DNA of 64,000 nucleotides from JADLDB01 sp040752975 (GTDB taxonomy: Bacteria; Myxococcota; Myxococcia; Myxococcales; Myxococcaceae), in NCBI GenBank assembly GCA_040752975.1, contig JBFMHF010000018.1:1-64000 (forward strand), in the 5' to 3' direction. The notes beneath the pieces were generated by a model, which had not been told where the DNA came from, made no database searches, and was given only the letters and a program-made list of their open reading frames with translations. Position 1 is the first letter of the stretch; every line of letters starts with the position of its first letter. The translations under genes were made by a program, and so were the position numbers. Below are positions 15,997 to 24,983 of this stretch, piece by piece.

Positions 15997-18249
15997 TCAA
16001 GCCCTCGACAGGAGCTCCCTCAGCGTCTTGAGCAGGCGGCGCGGGCAGAAGGGCTTCTGCAGGCCAACGACGGGAGCGCCATCGAGCTCGAGCTCCACCA
16101 CGTCGGGTCGCGCGCTCAGGAAGGCAACCGACAGCCCCGGCCGCAGGCGAATGGCCCGCTGCGCGAGCTCTCGCCCGTCCAGGAGGGGCATCTCGAGGTC
16201 GGTCACCAGAGCGTCGTAGTGCGCGGCCTGCTGGCCGAGGAGGTACAGGCCCTCGGCGCCGTTGGAGGCCAGGGTGACGACGTAGCCGGCGCGGGCCAGC
16301 ATGGAATGAAGGAGGCGCCGCACGTGCTCGTCGTCATCCACCACGAGGAGGTGTTCCCCCTGCCCTCGAAGGTCGGAAAGGTCTCCTTCCTCCTCCGACC
16401 GTCCTTCCGTGGAGAACTCGGCCTCGACCTCATCCCGCGCCACGGGGAGAAACACGGAGAAGGTCGTGCCGTGTTCGGCCCCGCCTCGCTGCGACGCCAC
16501 CCGAACGGCCCCGCCATTCTGCGTCACGATGGCCTGCACGATGGCCAGGCCCAGGCCGGTGCCCTTCTCCGCGCTCTTCGTGGTGAAGAAGGGTTCGAAC
16601 ATGCGATTGAGCACGTGCGGCTCGACGCCCTCGCCGGTGTCGCGGACCTCGAGGCAGACGAAGTCGCCGGGTGGGAGCCCAAGCCCCTCGTCGCTCGTGA
16701 CGTGCGCCTTGCGTGCGATGATGGACACCTGCCCGCCTTCGGGCATGGCGTCGCGGGCGTTGACGCACAGGTTCATCAAGACCTGCTCCAGCTGGCCTGG
16801 ATCGACCATGCACGACGGGAGCTGGTCCTCGGTCGCCCAGCTCAGGCGGACGCGCGCGCCCAGCGCCGGGCGCACCAGTCGCTCGAAGGCCGTGAGTGCC
16901 TGCTGGCAGTCGACCGGCTGCGGGCTGGCGTTGCGACGCCGGCTGTAGGTGAGCAGCTGCCGGGTCAGCGCGGAGGCGCGCCGGGCAGACTCGAGAATCT
17001 CGTGCGCGTCACGCCGGCGATCCTCGGGCAGCTCGTCGTCATGGGAAAGCCCGTCCGCGTAGGCCTGGATGACGGACAACACGTTGTTGAAGTCGTGGGC
17101 GATTCCGCTCGCCATGCGGCCAAGGCTGTCGAGCCGCTGCGCCTGGCTGACGAGCTCGTCCGTGCGGCGCTGGAACTCGATGTCCTCGACCACGGTCACG
17201 AAGTAGTCCGGCCGCCCTGCCTCGTCTCGCGCCAGGCTGGTCGTCACCCGAACCCAGGCCCGGCTGCCGTCGCACCGTCGAAGGTGTCGTTCCTGCACGA
17301 CCGAGGGGCGCTCGTCTTCGAGCAGGGCCCGCCTCAAGGCCGAGTCGACCTGCGCGTCCTCGGGGGCCCAGAGCGCGGCGGGCGGGTTCTGCACCAGCGC
17401 CGCCTCCGTCGTCCCGCAGATGTTCGCCAGCTTCGCATTGACGAGCAGCCAGCGCCCCCCATCTACCGACAGGTGCCCCAGGCCGACGGCGGCCTGCTCG
17501 AAGGTGGTGCGAAACCGTCGGTCTGCGGCCGCGCGCTCAGCCTCCATCGCCTTGAGCGGCGTCAGATCTCGAATGACGGTCAACACGTGCTGTCCGTCGC
17601 CCAGGAGGCCCAGGCTGACGTCAACGGGTAGGACCTGCCCGTCGGCCGTCTGCAAGCTGAAGGTCCGGTTGCGCCCCATGGGCCGGGAGCGAGCTTCGTG
17701 GCTCCACTCCGTTCGCGCCTGGGCGTGCCGCGCCCGAAGCGCCTCCGGAAGCAGGACTTCTACCGGCTGACCCACCAAGTGCTCCGGGCTGAAGCCACAC
17801 GCGACCAGGTGGTGGTTGCAGGCCACAATGCGGCCGGTCCTCTCCACGATGAGGGCGGGGTCCGGGAGCAGGTGGAGCAGACCACTGAGGGAATCCAACT
17901 CGCTCCCTTCGACCCATGCCACGCCGTCGAGGCGCGCGCCGCCTCCCCCGGCGTGAGGGGCGGCGGCGAGATTCAGCTCCGCGTGAACGCGAACCCAGTG
18001 GCCGCGTTGGTGTCGCAGACGAATGCACACGAGGGCGTGTCCTGCCTGGAGCGCCTCCTCATAGGCAGCCGCGAGCAGCTGCCGGTCGGAATCTGATGCC
18101 AGGAGGGCGCGCCACTCCGCCCTTTCCTCGAGCAACTCGTCGACGGAGTAACCGACCAGCGCTTCCAGGTTTCTGGCGGTCAGCCTGACCAGCCGGGGCG
18201 TGGGCTCAACCTCGAACGAGAAGCTCACGACCCCGCTCGCGCTCTGCAT
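15997..18249 (-). CDS. Hybrid PAS sensor histidine kinase with receiver
   Basis: 750 residues from ATG 18249; a TTG at 18324 would add 25 residues. Three PAS domains occupy about 10-120, 125-240 and 245-365 (DPALIVERTGRIVACN marks the second). HisKA has SGIAHDFNNVLS (His385). HATPase_c has NLCVNARDAMPEGG, DTGEGV and GTGLGLAIV. A C-terminal receiver follows, with VVDDDEHVR, an acceptor Asp in TDLEMPLLDG, and KPF. No transmembrane segment is seen, so the sensor is cytosolic. It runs divergently from the PAS/LuxR gene at 18505 and converges on the REC-HD gene. The receiver may send phosphate onward through a phosphotransfer protein not present here. Confidence 0.92.
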   Translation of the reverse strand: MQSASGVVSFSFEVEPTPRLVRLTARNLEALVGYSVDELLEERAEWRALLASDSDRQLLAAAYEEALQAGHALVCIRLRHQRGHWVRVHAELNLAAAPHAGGGGARLDGVAWVEGSELDSLSGLLHLLPDPALIVERTGRIVACNHHLVACGFSPEHLVGQPVEVLLPEALRARHAQARTEWSHEARSRPMGRNRTFSLQTADGQVLPVDVSLGLLGDGQHVLTVIRDLTPLKAMEAERAAADRRFRTTFEQAAVGLGHLSVDGGRWLLVNAKLANICGTTEAALVQNPPAALWAPEDAQVDSALRRALLEDERPSVVQERHLRRCDGSRAWVRVTTSLARDEAGRPDYFVTVVEDIEFQRRTDELVSQAQRLDSLGRMASGIAHDFNNVLSVIQAYADGLSHDDELPEDRRRDAHEILESARRASALTRQLLTYSRRRNASPQPVDCQQALTAFERLVRPALGARVRLSWATEDQLPSCMVDPGQLEQVLMNLCVNARDAMPEGGQVSIIARKAHVTSDEGLGLPPGDFVCLEVRDTGEGVEPHVLNRMFEPFFTTKSAEKGTGLGLAIVQAIVTQNGGAVRVASQRGGAEHGTTFSVFLPVARDEVEAEFSTEGRSEEEGDLSDLRGQGEHLLVVDDDEHVRRLLHSMLARAGYVVTLASNGAEGLYLLGQQAAHYDALVTDLEMPLLDGRELAQRAIRLRPGLSVAFLSARPDVVELELDGAPVVGLQKPFCPRRLLKTLRELLSRA

Positions 18250-18344
18250 GGGGCCCGTTCTTCCCCCGGGCCGACCTTCCTGGTTCCTGAGGCTTTCCTC
18301 GACCAATCGGCTGCCATCAGACAAGCGGTGCGGTATCCGGGCAA

Positions 18345-18424
18345 CCTGTCTGGCCGGACAGGCGAGTTGCGCCCTGACCCAGCACGGCTCTCAGCCGGGG
18401 GCAGTGCCTGCATGTCCGGTCAGG
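18345..18424. promoter_or_regulatory. Operator-like palindromes in a divergent intergenic region
   Basis: An 18-base near-perfect palindrome (CCTGTCTGGCCGGACAGG, 18345-18362) and a related half-site (TGTCCGGTCAGG, 18413-18424) lie between the divergent hybrid kinase and LuxR-type genes. A regulator site is plausible, perhaps for the adjacent LuxR-type protein. Confidence 0.4.
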
Positions 18425-18504
18425 TCGGCTGTCGCGGGTCGCAGGAATGTGCATAGCTGGCGCAAGAAAGTGCTCGCCACGAAGGTCCGATTGGCGAGAA
18501 GTGG

Positions 18505-19410
18505 TTGCGCGTGGCAGCAAGCGAGTGGGAAGGCCTTTCCGTTCGTCTGGTGGAGAGAGAGCTCCAGCCGACCGCCATTCTCGATGAAGAGGCGCGCCTG
18601 GTGGCCGCGAGTCCTTCCTTCATCGAGCTGCTGGGACTCCGCGGCAGTCAGGGCGTCAACCTGTTGGCGGCGCTCGACGTTTCTTCGCGGCGGTCCTTCT
18701 CCGACGCGCTCCCACAAGCCAGGCGGGCTGGGCGTGCGTCGGTGGTCGTCACCCCGAGGCACTCGAGCCGCGTGGTCGACCTTGCTCTGGAGCTGGAGGC
18801 TGCGCCTCCGTCGCGTGCGGTACTGGTGCGCGTCGTGAACGTACAGCCGCGGCGGCAGGGCTTGCCCGTGGGGCCCGTTGCCGGTCGCACCTATGACGTC
18901 AGCATCTCCTCGCGGCGCATCCTTCGCGCGGCACCGCCGCTCTCCGAGTCCGAGCTGTCGGATGCCGACGCCCCGTGCTACCGGCAACTGTTCGGGGCGT
19001 CGCACGAGTGTCGGGGCTGTCCGGTGGCTTCGCTGGAGGGGGCTTCGGCCCGGTCGGCCTGCGTCGTCGTCCCCACGCCAGGCGAGGGAGCCCATCGCTG
19101 CGGACAGCCCTGGGCGGTCCTCGCTTATTCCGAGCGCATCGATGGAAAGACCGTGCGTGTGACCTACGTGCCGGTGGACCAGTCGCTCTACTCGGCGCTC
19201 GTCGACCGGCGAATTGACTCGCTGGTCGAGAACCCGGCCCTCACCACGCGCGAGCGGGAGGTCCTCCGGTTCATCCTGAACTGCGCCGACGAGGCGGAGC
19301 TCGCCTCGCGCCTCGGCGTGTCCACGAGGACGGTGAAGTTCCACCAGATGAACCTGCTGCGGAAGCTGAAGCTCGACTCCAAGGCGGCGCTCTTCGCGCT
19401 GCTGCGTTGA
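18505..19410 (+). CDS. PAS/CxxCP/LuxR-type transcription regulator
   Basis: About 301 residues from TTG 18505; a GTG at 18511 is equally likely. An N-terminal PAS-like domain (RELQPTAILDEEARLVAASPS) covers about 10-110. The middle has CYRQLFGASHECRGCP, the Cys-x10-Cys-x2-Cys-Pro pattern seen next to PAS domains in sensor kinases, plus later cysteines (SACVV, HRCGQPW); it may bind a metal or sense redox. The end (about 240-300) is a GerE/LuxR helix-turn-helix (LTTREREVLRFIL, ELASRLGVSTRTVKFH, LLRKL). With no receiver domain, it probably senses directly through PAS and the cysteines. It is the only clear DNA-binding output in this sensory island. Confidence 0.85.
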   Translation: MRVAASEWEGLSVRLVERELQPTAILDEEARLVAASPSFIELLGLRGSQGVNLLAALDVSSRRSFSDALPQARRAGRASVVVTPRHSSRVVDLALELEAAPPSRAVLVRVVNVQPRRQGLPVGPVAGRTYDVSISSRRILRAAPPLSESELSDADAPCYRQLFGASHECRGCPVASLEGASARSACVVVPTPGEGAHRCGQPWAVLAYSERIDGKTVRVTYVPVDQSLYSALVDRRIDSLVENPALTTREREVLRFILNCADEAELASRLGVSTRTVKFHQMNLLRKLKLDSKAALFALLR

Positions 19411-19434
19411 CGGGCAGCCGCGTACCCGTTCGCC

Positions 19435-21534
19435 TCAGGCGTTGCTTGGACCGGCGCCGGGCTCGCGCGGGAGGCGAAGGGTGAACGTCGTCCCCGAGGG
19501 GCCGGTGTGGAACCGGAGATCTCCGCCGCAGCGCTCGGCGATGGCCCGCGCGAAGGCCAGGCCGTTACCCGCCCGGCGGCCAACGCGGGTGGTGAAAAAG
19601 GGCTCGAAGACGCGGTCCTGGATGTCGGCCGGAATGCCGGGTCCGGTGTCCGCCACGTCTACCTCCACCTGGCTGCCTGCGGTGCGGGAACGCACCACCA
19701 GTCTTCGTGGCCCCCCGACGGACTCCATCGCGTCGAGCGCGTTGGAGACCAGGTGCCCCAGGCATTGTGAGAGCTCGCTGGCGTTCGCCCGAACAGGAGG
19801 AAGGTCGCTGGAGAGCTCGAGGTCGATCTGCGCATTCTGGCCCGCGGCCAGCAGCTCGGTGACGGATCGCACCAGTCTGTTGACGTCGACCTCGCCCTGC
19901 TCTCCTCGGCCGTCCAGGGGTGAGAGGTTCCTCAGCATGCGCGTCACTTCGGCGATCCGCTGCATGCTGGCCGTCGCTCGCTCGGTGGCCCGAGGCAGCT
20001 CTTCAAGCACGTAGTCGGTGTCCCCCGCCTCCTCGAGGGCAGGCAGGGCGAGCAGCTCAGGCCACCCCGCGCCGGCGTCGCGAGCCCGCGTCGCCAGGCT
20101 GCGGTAACCGGCGACCAGCGACGGCAGCGCGGCGGACGCGTCCCGGACGAAGGACAGGGAATCGTGAACGACCTGGAGGGGCGTATTGATCTCGTGTGCG
20201 ACGCCGGCGGCGAGGTGAGCGACGGCCGACAGCCGCGCAGAGCGCGCGAGCTCGTGCTGCGCCGTAGAGAGCTGAGCGATGAGCTGCTCGCGGGCGGCGT
20301 GCTGCTCGGCCAGCCGTTGTCGCATCATCTCGAAGGACCGGGCCACTTCGCCCAGCTCATCCTCGTACTCGGGAAGGAGGGGCGTCGAGAGGTCGCCCGA
20401 GGCGATGCGGTGGGCGCTCTGCTGCAGGCGCGCCAGGGGCGCCATCACCCGCCGTCGAATGAATTGGCCCCCTGCGGTACTCCCAAGGAAGAGCAGGACG
20501 GCGATGAGGGTGGGGGCGATGGTGGCCAGGCGGGCGCGTGCGCGAAACGTCGAAATCGAGTCCTGCTCGGCGTGAAGAGTGCGCCTGGCCAACCCGAGCA
20601 CGCTGTCGATGGTCGCGGTTGCGGTGGCCAGCCAGGTGTCGACGTCGACCGGGTAGCTGGAGCCATCGCGGCCAGCCTTGAGCACGGCCTCGCGCATCGG
20701 CGCCATCTCGTCGGCCATGGCTCCGGAAACGCGGCGCACTGCGTCGGCCAGCTCGGGCGCCGCGGCCACTTCGAGCCGTGCAAGCGCCTGGCGAGCCATC
20801 AGGAACCGGGCAGAATGGGCATCGAGGTCGGTGCGGCTGAGCGACGCCCCGGAAACGATGGCTGCTGCCAGGTGTGCGCGCTCCCAGCCCGCGTGTTCCG
20901 CAGCGTCCAAAGCGAGCTCGCGAAGGAGCTGCAGCCCGGGGTCGGTCTCGGCGGTGCGGCTGGCCACGTCCCTCACTGCGTGGAGTGCCTCTTGCGCCTC
21001 CGAGATGGTGGACAGCCAGCCCGCCACGTCGGGTGGAGAGCCTTCGTCGATGGACTGCCGCGCCCGCCGGACTGCGGCGGACGTTTCCTCGAGCCGGGCC
21101 AGGGCACGCTGGAAGTCGGTACCGGGCACCTCACGTCGAAGCTGGGCCAGCGACTCCCACAGGGCGGCGGCTCGGCTGTCTGCCTCGGCGCGGCGTTGAG
21201 CGACCTGCGCGCGCCGCTCGGGTGAACGGCCCCCTTCGCTCAGCAGCACCGCCGTCCAGCCCCGCTCCCGTGCCTGCAAGGCGGCCAGTTCGGTGGCGTG
21301 CTCAACGGCGGAGAGGGCCTGCAGGCGAAGCGCGTACTTTCTCCGGGCCTCGCGCGCGAAGAGGAGGCCGCTGGCGAGAAGAGTCAGCGTCACCAGGCCC
21401 ACGAGGAGACGCAGGGCGAGGAAGGTGCGCTGAAGCCGGCGAGACGCGAGGGATGGGCGGGAACCGGCGATGGCCAACCACGACTCCTTGCCGTGAGCTT
21501 CCCTCGGTTCCACCTCCCGCGCCACGCGTTCCAC
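19435..21534 (-). CDS. HAMP-domain membrane sensor histidine kinase
   Basis: 699 residues. The frame is open far upstream, but GTG 21534 has GGAG just ahead and avoids overlapping the divergent gene; GTGs at 21546, 21525 and 21513 are alternatives. TM1 (RLLVGLVTLTLLASGLLFA) is near residue 45 and TM2 (ATIAPTLIAVLLFLG) near 350. The periplasmic part (~280 residues) is all helical and rich in Ala, Arg and Glu, like four-helix-bundle sensors. A HAMP domain follows (RRRVMAPLARLQQSAHRIASG). HisKA has GVAHEINTP (His447). HATPase_c has LGHLVSNALDAME, DTGPGIP and GNGLAFARAI. The H box matches that of the hemerythrin-like kinase, so both belong to one kinase class. No receiver gene is adjacent. Confidence 0.9.
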   Translation of the reverse strand: MERVAREVEPREAHGKESWLAIAGSRPSLASRRLQRTFLALRLLVGLVTLTLLASGLLFAREARRKYALRLQALSAVEHATELAALQARERGWTAVLLSEGGRSPERRAQVAQRRAEADSRAAALWESLAQLRREVPGTDFQRALARLEETSAAVRRARQSIDEGSPPDVAGWLSTISEAQEALHAVRDVASRTAETDPGLQLLRELALDAAEHAGWERAHLAAAIVSGASLSRTDLDAHSARFLMARQALARLEVAAAPELADAVRRVSGAMADEMAPMREAVLKAGRDGSSYPVDVDTWLATATATIDSVLGLARRTLHAEQDSISTFRARARLATIAPTLIAVLLFLGSTAGGQFIRRRVMAPLARLQQSAHRIASGDLSTPLLPEYEDELGEVARSFEMMRQRLAEQHAAREQLIAQLSTAQHELARSARLSAVAHLAAGVAHEINTPLQVVHDSLSFVRDASAALPSLVAGYRSLATRARDAGAGWPELLALPALEEAGDTDYVLEELPRATERATASMQRIAEVTRMLRNLSPLDGRGEQGEVDVNRLVRSVTELLAAGQNAQIDLELSSDLPPVRANASELSQCLGHLVSNALDAMESVGGPRRLVVRSRTAGSQVEVDVADTGPGIPADIQDRVFEPFFTTRVGRRAGNGLAFARAIAERCGGDLRFHTGPSGTTFTLRLPREPGAGPSNA

Positions 21535-21586
21535 ACTCCAGCCCACCGTGGATGAGCGGGGGCGGCTTCTCGTAAGAACCACCACG

Positions 21587-22018
21587 ATGCCCCGCAAGCG
21601 CACCCAGACGCAACTCGCCGCCGCTGCCCGCGTCCGCCACGTGCTGGCGATGGACGCCGCCAACGTGATGAAGCGGCTGCGCGCCCGCCAGGACGAGATG
21701 GTGCGCCTCTTCTCACGCCTGAGAGACCGGGCGCCGCTGATGAACACGGTGCACACCTGGTTCACCACCATCACCCTCGCCGAGTTGACGCTCCTCGAGC
21801 CGCCCGAGCAGCACGCCGTCAACGCCTTCTACGAGGCCCTGGACGACCTGCGCTGGTACCTCCAGTACACCGAGGAGATGCCCACCCACGTGCGGGAGAA
21901 GTTGATCCGCCACGTCCGCCGCCTCGAGGAGCGCCACTGCACCCTCACCGCAGCCATCGGGCCGGCGGATCAACACGGCGGGCCCGTCGTCGACGCGAAG
22001 GTGGTCAAGAGCCACTGA
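21587..22018 (+). CDS. 143-aa hypothetical protein
   Basis: Starts MPRKRTQTQLAAA at ATG 21587. Helical and charged, with no signal peptide or membrane segment. Contains RHVLAMDAANVMKRLRARQDEMVRLFSRLRDRAPL and LYxALDDLRWYLQ-like helices; His, Arg and Glu recur near the end (VREKLIRHVRRLEERHCTL). Divergent from the HAMP kinase with about 50 bases between the start codons. I do not recognise a family. Codon use and strong third-position GC bias support it as a real gene. Confidence 0.65.
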   Translation: MPRKRTQTQLAAAARVRHVLAMDAANVMKRLRARQDEMVRLFSRLRDRAPLMNTVHTWFTTITLAELTLLEPPEQHAVNAFYEALDDLRWYLQYTEEMPTHVREKLIRHVRRLEERHCTLTAAIGPADQHGGPVVDAKVVKSH

Positions 22019-22077
22019 CGGCTGCCCGACCGGGGGGCCGGGGCCAGCGCACTCGAAAGGCTGTTAAGACAGAGTCC

Positions 22078-23397
22078 ATGCGGTGGTGGAACGTCCTCGC
22101 GCTGGCGCTCGGCCTCTGCGCCGCCGGGTGTGGCGCGAACGCCCCGTATGGCAACAACTGCTCGAAGCGGCTGCAGACGCCTCCGCCGCCGGTGGTGCTG
22201 GTAGTGCTCGAGGGCCAGCCCCTGTCCGTCAAGGTGGAATTCCCGCTCGTCATCGCCTGCGCCGGCGGCAACCCCATCGCCACCTCGGTGGAGACGCAGG
22301 TGGTGGACGCGCGCCTCCAGCCGGTGGCCCACCAGGCCTCGGCGCCGAAGTCCTCCGACACCGAGGGCTACTCCGTGCAGGTGGACTTCACCCCGACGAC
22401 GCCGGGCCTGTACGCGCTGTCGGCCCGCTTCGAGCCGGGCCTCGGCGTGGCGCGGCGTGAGGTGCTGGTGGTGGTGGACCGCACCGCCTCCCTGCCGGTG
22501 GCGCGCTTCCGGCCCTCCGGCCTGTGCGACGACGTGGCGGAGCTGGGTGAGGCGGTGCTGTGCGCGCGCGCGGCTGTCTCGGCGGTGGAGGTCTTCTCGC
22601 GCGAGGCCGGCGCTCTCCTCGACACCTGGCCCGCGGAGTTGGCCTCCTTCGCGCCCGGCGCCGCGTGGACGTATGCGCAAGGCCGCGCGACGCGGTGGAC
22701 GGCGGGCGATGGAGGCCTCGCCCCGCACAGCCTCGACGGCGTCGACGCGGGCTGGCCCGGCCTCACGCACGCGGCGACGGCCGACGTCCTGCGGCTGGTG
22801 TCGGGGCGTGACTTCACGGAGGTGCGGTGGAATGGGGCCGCGCTGGAGGCGGGCGGGGCGACGCTGCCAGTGGCGTCGACGGGGCGCTCGGGCCTGCTGG
22901 TGCTGGAAGGCGGCGAGGCCCTGGCCTTCGACGCGGTGCCCGATGGTGGGCTGGCGCTCGCGGAGGCCGATGGAGGCGCCGGGGACGGAGGCGAGACGCC
23001 GGCCGCTGCGGCGCCCGCGCACCTGTGCCACGTGCCCTTGAGGCCTGCCCCGGACGCCGGGGTGGTGTGCACGCCGGCCCTCTTCCGCTTCGGCGCCGTC
23101 GAGGACGAGGCCCTGTGGCTGCGTTCCAACGACTCTCAGCGGGTGGGGCTGTTGCGCTACCTGCCGGGGACGCAGACGCCCGACGTCGTCTTCCTCGCGG
23201 CGCAGCCCACCGCGCTGGTGGACCAGGGCAAGGCGCAGCCCTTCTTCACGTGGAGCACCTTCACCGTCGTGCTGACGCCCCGCGAGTTGCTGTTGGAAGC
23301 CTTCCCGCCGCCGCCTGGCCGCGTCCGCGGCAGCGCGTCGCCGGGCCACGTGTGGTTCCTCACCTCGGACGGCGGCGTCGAAGTCCACCGGCGCTGA
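22078..23397 (+). CDS. Large hypothetical lipoprotein
   Basis: 439 residues from ATG 22078 with a lipoprotein signal (MRWWNVLALALGLCAAGC, Cys18). After a Pro-rich spacer (QTPPPPVV), about residues 45-140 look like an Ig-type strand set (DFTPTTPGLYALSARFEPG). The rest has WTYAQG, VLRLVSGR, LLRYLPG and VWFLTSDGG, which resembles a beta-propeller-like or repeating strand arrangement. A DGG-rich spacer (DGGAGDGG) is typical of this genome's lipoproteins. No enzyme motif. Probably displayed on a membrane surface; function unknown. Confidence 0.75.
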   Translation: MRWWNVLALALGLCAAGCGANAPYGNNCSKRLQTPPPPVVLVVLEGQPLSVKVEFPLVIACAGGNPIATSVETQVVDARLQPVAHQASAPKSSDTEGYSVQVDFTPTTPGLYALSARFEPGLGVARREVLVVVDRTASLPVARFRPSGLCDDVAELGEAVLCARAAVSAVEVFSREAGALLDTWPAELASFAPGAAWTYAQGRATRWTAGDGGLAPHSLDGVDAGWPGLTHAATADVLRLVSGRDFTEVRWNGAALEAGGATLPVASTGRSGLLVLEGGEALAFDAVPDGGLALAEADGGAGDGGETPAAAAPAHLCHVPLRPAPDAGVVCTPALFRFGAVEDEALWLRSNDSQRVGLLRYLPGTQTPDVVFLAAQPTALVDQGKAQPFFTWSTFTVVLTPRELLLEAFPPPPGRVRGSASPGHVWFLTSDGGVEVHRR

Positions 23398-23636
23398 CGC
23401 GGCGCGAGGTGGGTCGAGCTGCTCGAGGCCAAGGGCACGTGCGGCGACGACCTCCAACTCACCCGCTTCGCCGCCCTGGCCCGCGGGGTCGCTGCCGGCT
23501 GTTGTCGGCCGCCGGGCTCAGTGGCCCATCACCCCTCGGCCGTCTCCTGGCCGGCCTCGCCGCCGTCCTGCACCGCGCCTGGTACGGCGACGACGCGCAC
23601 GACTTCCCCCGGCGGCTCCCGACGGTGGTGCGCTGA
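23398..23636 (+). other. Non-coding stretch with a possible decayed gene end
   Basis: Two frames give protein-like pieces: RWVELLEAKGTCGDDLQLTRFAALARGV, then, after a frameshift, LAGLAAVLHRAWYGDDAHDFPRRL to a stop at 23636. They look like the C-terminal part of one lost gene. I cannot name the family. No start codon with a ribosome site is seen. Confidence 0.3.
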
Positions 23637-23733
23637 GCGCGAGCGACACGGGGGCCGCGTCAAAAAATCGCCCCTGTTCTTCCATTCAGCAGGCGACTTC
23701 GGGCATGACGCCCGGCCTGTCCTGGAGAAACAC

Positions 23734-24876
23734 ATGGTTGCCCTCGCCCTCCTCGCCCTGACGTTGTCCGCTGCGCCCACTCCCGCCCAGCTGGACGCGC
23801 TGGGTCGCTCCATCGAAGCGAAGTTCGCCGCCGGCGAGGACGGCCTGGGGCCCCTCATCAACCACTCGGTGATGGGGGACCGCACGCTGGCGGGCCTCGA
23901 GCTCCCGCGCGGCTTCCGCACCGGCTTCGACAGCAGCTTCAAGACGGTGGGCGCCAAGCTGGGCGAGTCCATGCAGACGGCGGTGAAGGGCGGGGGCCGC
24001 GTCAGCTACCGAAAGGCCGTGACGGTGGACGGGCAGCCCGCGGTGCAGCTGCGCATCCTCACCGCCGACGGCGCCTTCAATGTCCTCGAGTTGCTCGTGC
24101 AGGGCGACGCGAAGGGAGGCCTCGAGGTGGTGGACGTCTACGACTTGATGGCGGGAGAGCTGAAGAGCCAGGAGATTCGCCGCTTCGCCCTGGCCGCACT
24201 CGCGGACCTCAACCGCACCTTCGTCGACAAGCTGCGGGGCAAGGAGCAGCTCTTCATCAAGCACCTCAAGGAGATTCAGTCGATGTCCGACGCCGCGCGC
24301 GCGGGCCGGGACGCCGAGGTGCTGACGACGTTCGAGGCGCTGCCGAAGGAGCTGCAGGAGCAACCCAGCCTCTTGCGCATGTACATCTCCAGCGCCGCCG
24401 ACCTGGACGAGAAGAAGTACGAGCGCGCCCTGGGCCGGTACCTGCAGCTCAACCCGAACGACCCGTCCAGCAATGTGATGGCCATCGACTTCTACTTCCT
24501 TCGCAAGCGCTGGGCCGAGGTGGAGAAGGCCATCGCGGTGGTGGAGGCGCGCGTGGGCGCCGACGACGGTTGGTTCGAGGTGCTGCGGGCGGGCGCGGCC
24601 GGGGCGCAGGGCAAGACGGACGAGGCGAAGAAGCACCTCGAGGCGGCCATCGCGCGCGAGAAGACGCTGAAGGACCCGTACTTCTCCCTCGTCGACCTTG
24701 CCCTGGCGGAGAAGGACTGGAAGGCGGTGGCGAAGTGGCTCGAGGCGCTGGAGCGCGACGCGCACATCGAGCTGCATGACGTCTCCACCGTGCCCGAGTA
24801 CGCCGACTTCGCCGCGTCGAAGGAAGGGAAGGCCTTCCTGAAGAAGTGGAAGGCCACCCACGCCGCGAAGGACTGA
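23734..24876 (+). CDS. Exported TPR-like protein
   Basis: 380 residues from ATG 23734, preceded by GGAGA. A short signal peptide (MVALALLALTLSAAPTPAQ) predicts export. Residues 20-180 are a mixed alpha/beta module (VSYRKAVTVDGQPAVQLRILTAD, then LEVVDVYDLMAGELKS) of unknown family. From about 190 the sequence becomes helical with TPR-like pairs (YERALGRYLQLNPND, RWAEVEKAIAVVEARV, DEAKKHLEAAIAREK, DWKAVAKWLEALERD). Probably a periplasmic scaffold or adaptor. Stands alone, with 107 bases to the next gene. Confidence 0.75.
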   Translation: MVALALLALTLSAAPTPAQLDALGRSIEAKFAAGEDGLGPLINHSVMGDRTLAGLELPRGFRTGFDSSFKTVGAKLGESMQTAVKGGGRVSYRKAVTVDGQPAVQLRILTADGAFNVLELLVQGDAKGGLEVVDVYDLMAGELKSQEIRRFALAALADLNRTFVDKLRGKEQLFIKHLKEIQSMSDAARAGRDAEVLTTFEALPKELQEQPSLLRMYISSAADLDEKKYERALGRYLQLNPNDPSSNVMAIDFYFLRKRWAEVEKAIAVVEARVGADDGWFEVLRAGAAGAQGKTDEAKKHLEAAIAREKTLKDPYFSLVDLALAEKDWKAVAKWLEALERDAHIELHDVSTVPEYADFAASKEGKAFLKKWKATHAAKD

Positions 24877-24983
24877 CGCGAGGGACGTCGGTAGAGCGCG
24901 TTCCACTCGCGCGTGCGAGGGGCGGGTCCAGGTCAGGGCGCCGGTTTCGGGCCGACTCTTCGCGGGTGAGATACGCTCAACCC

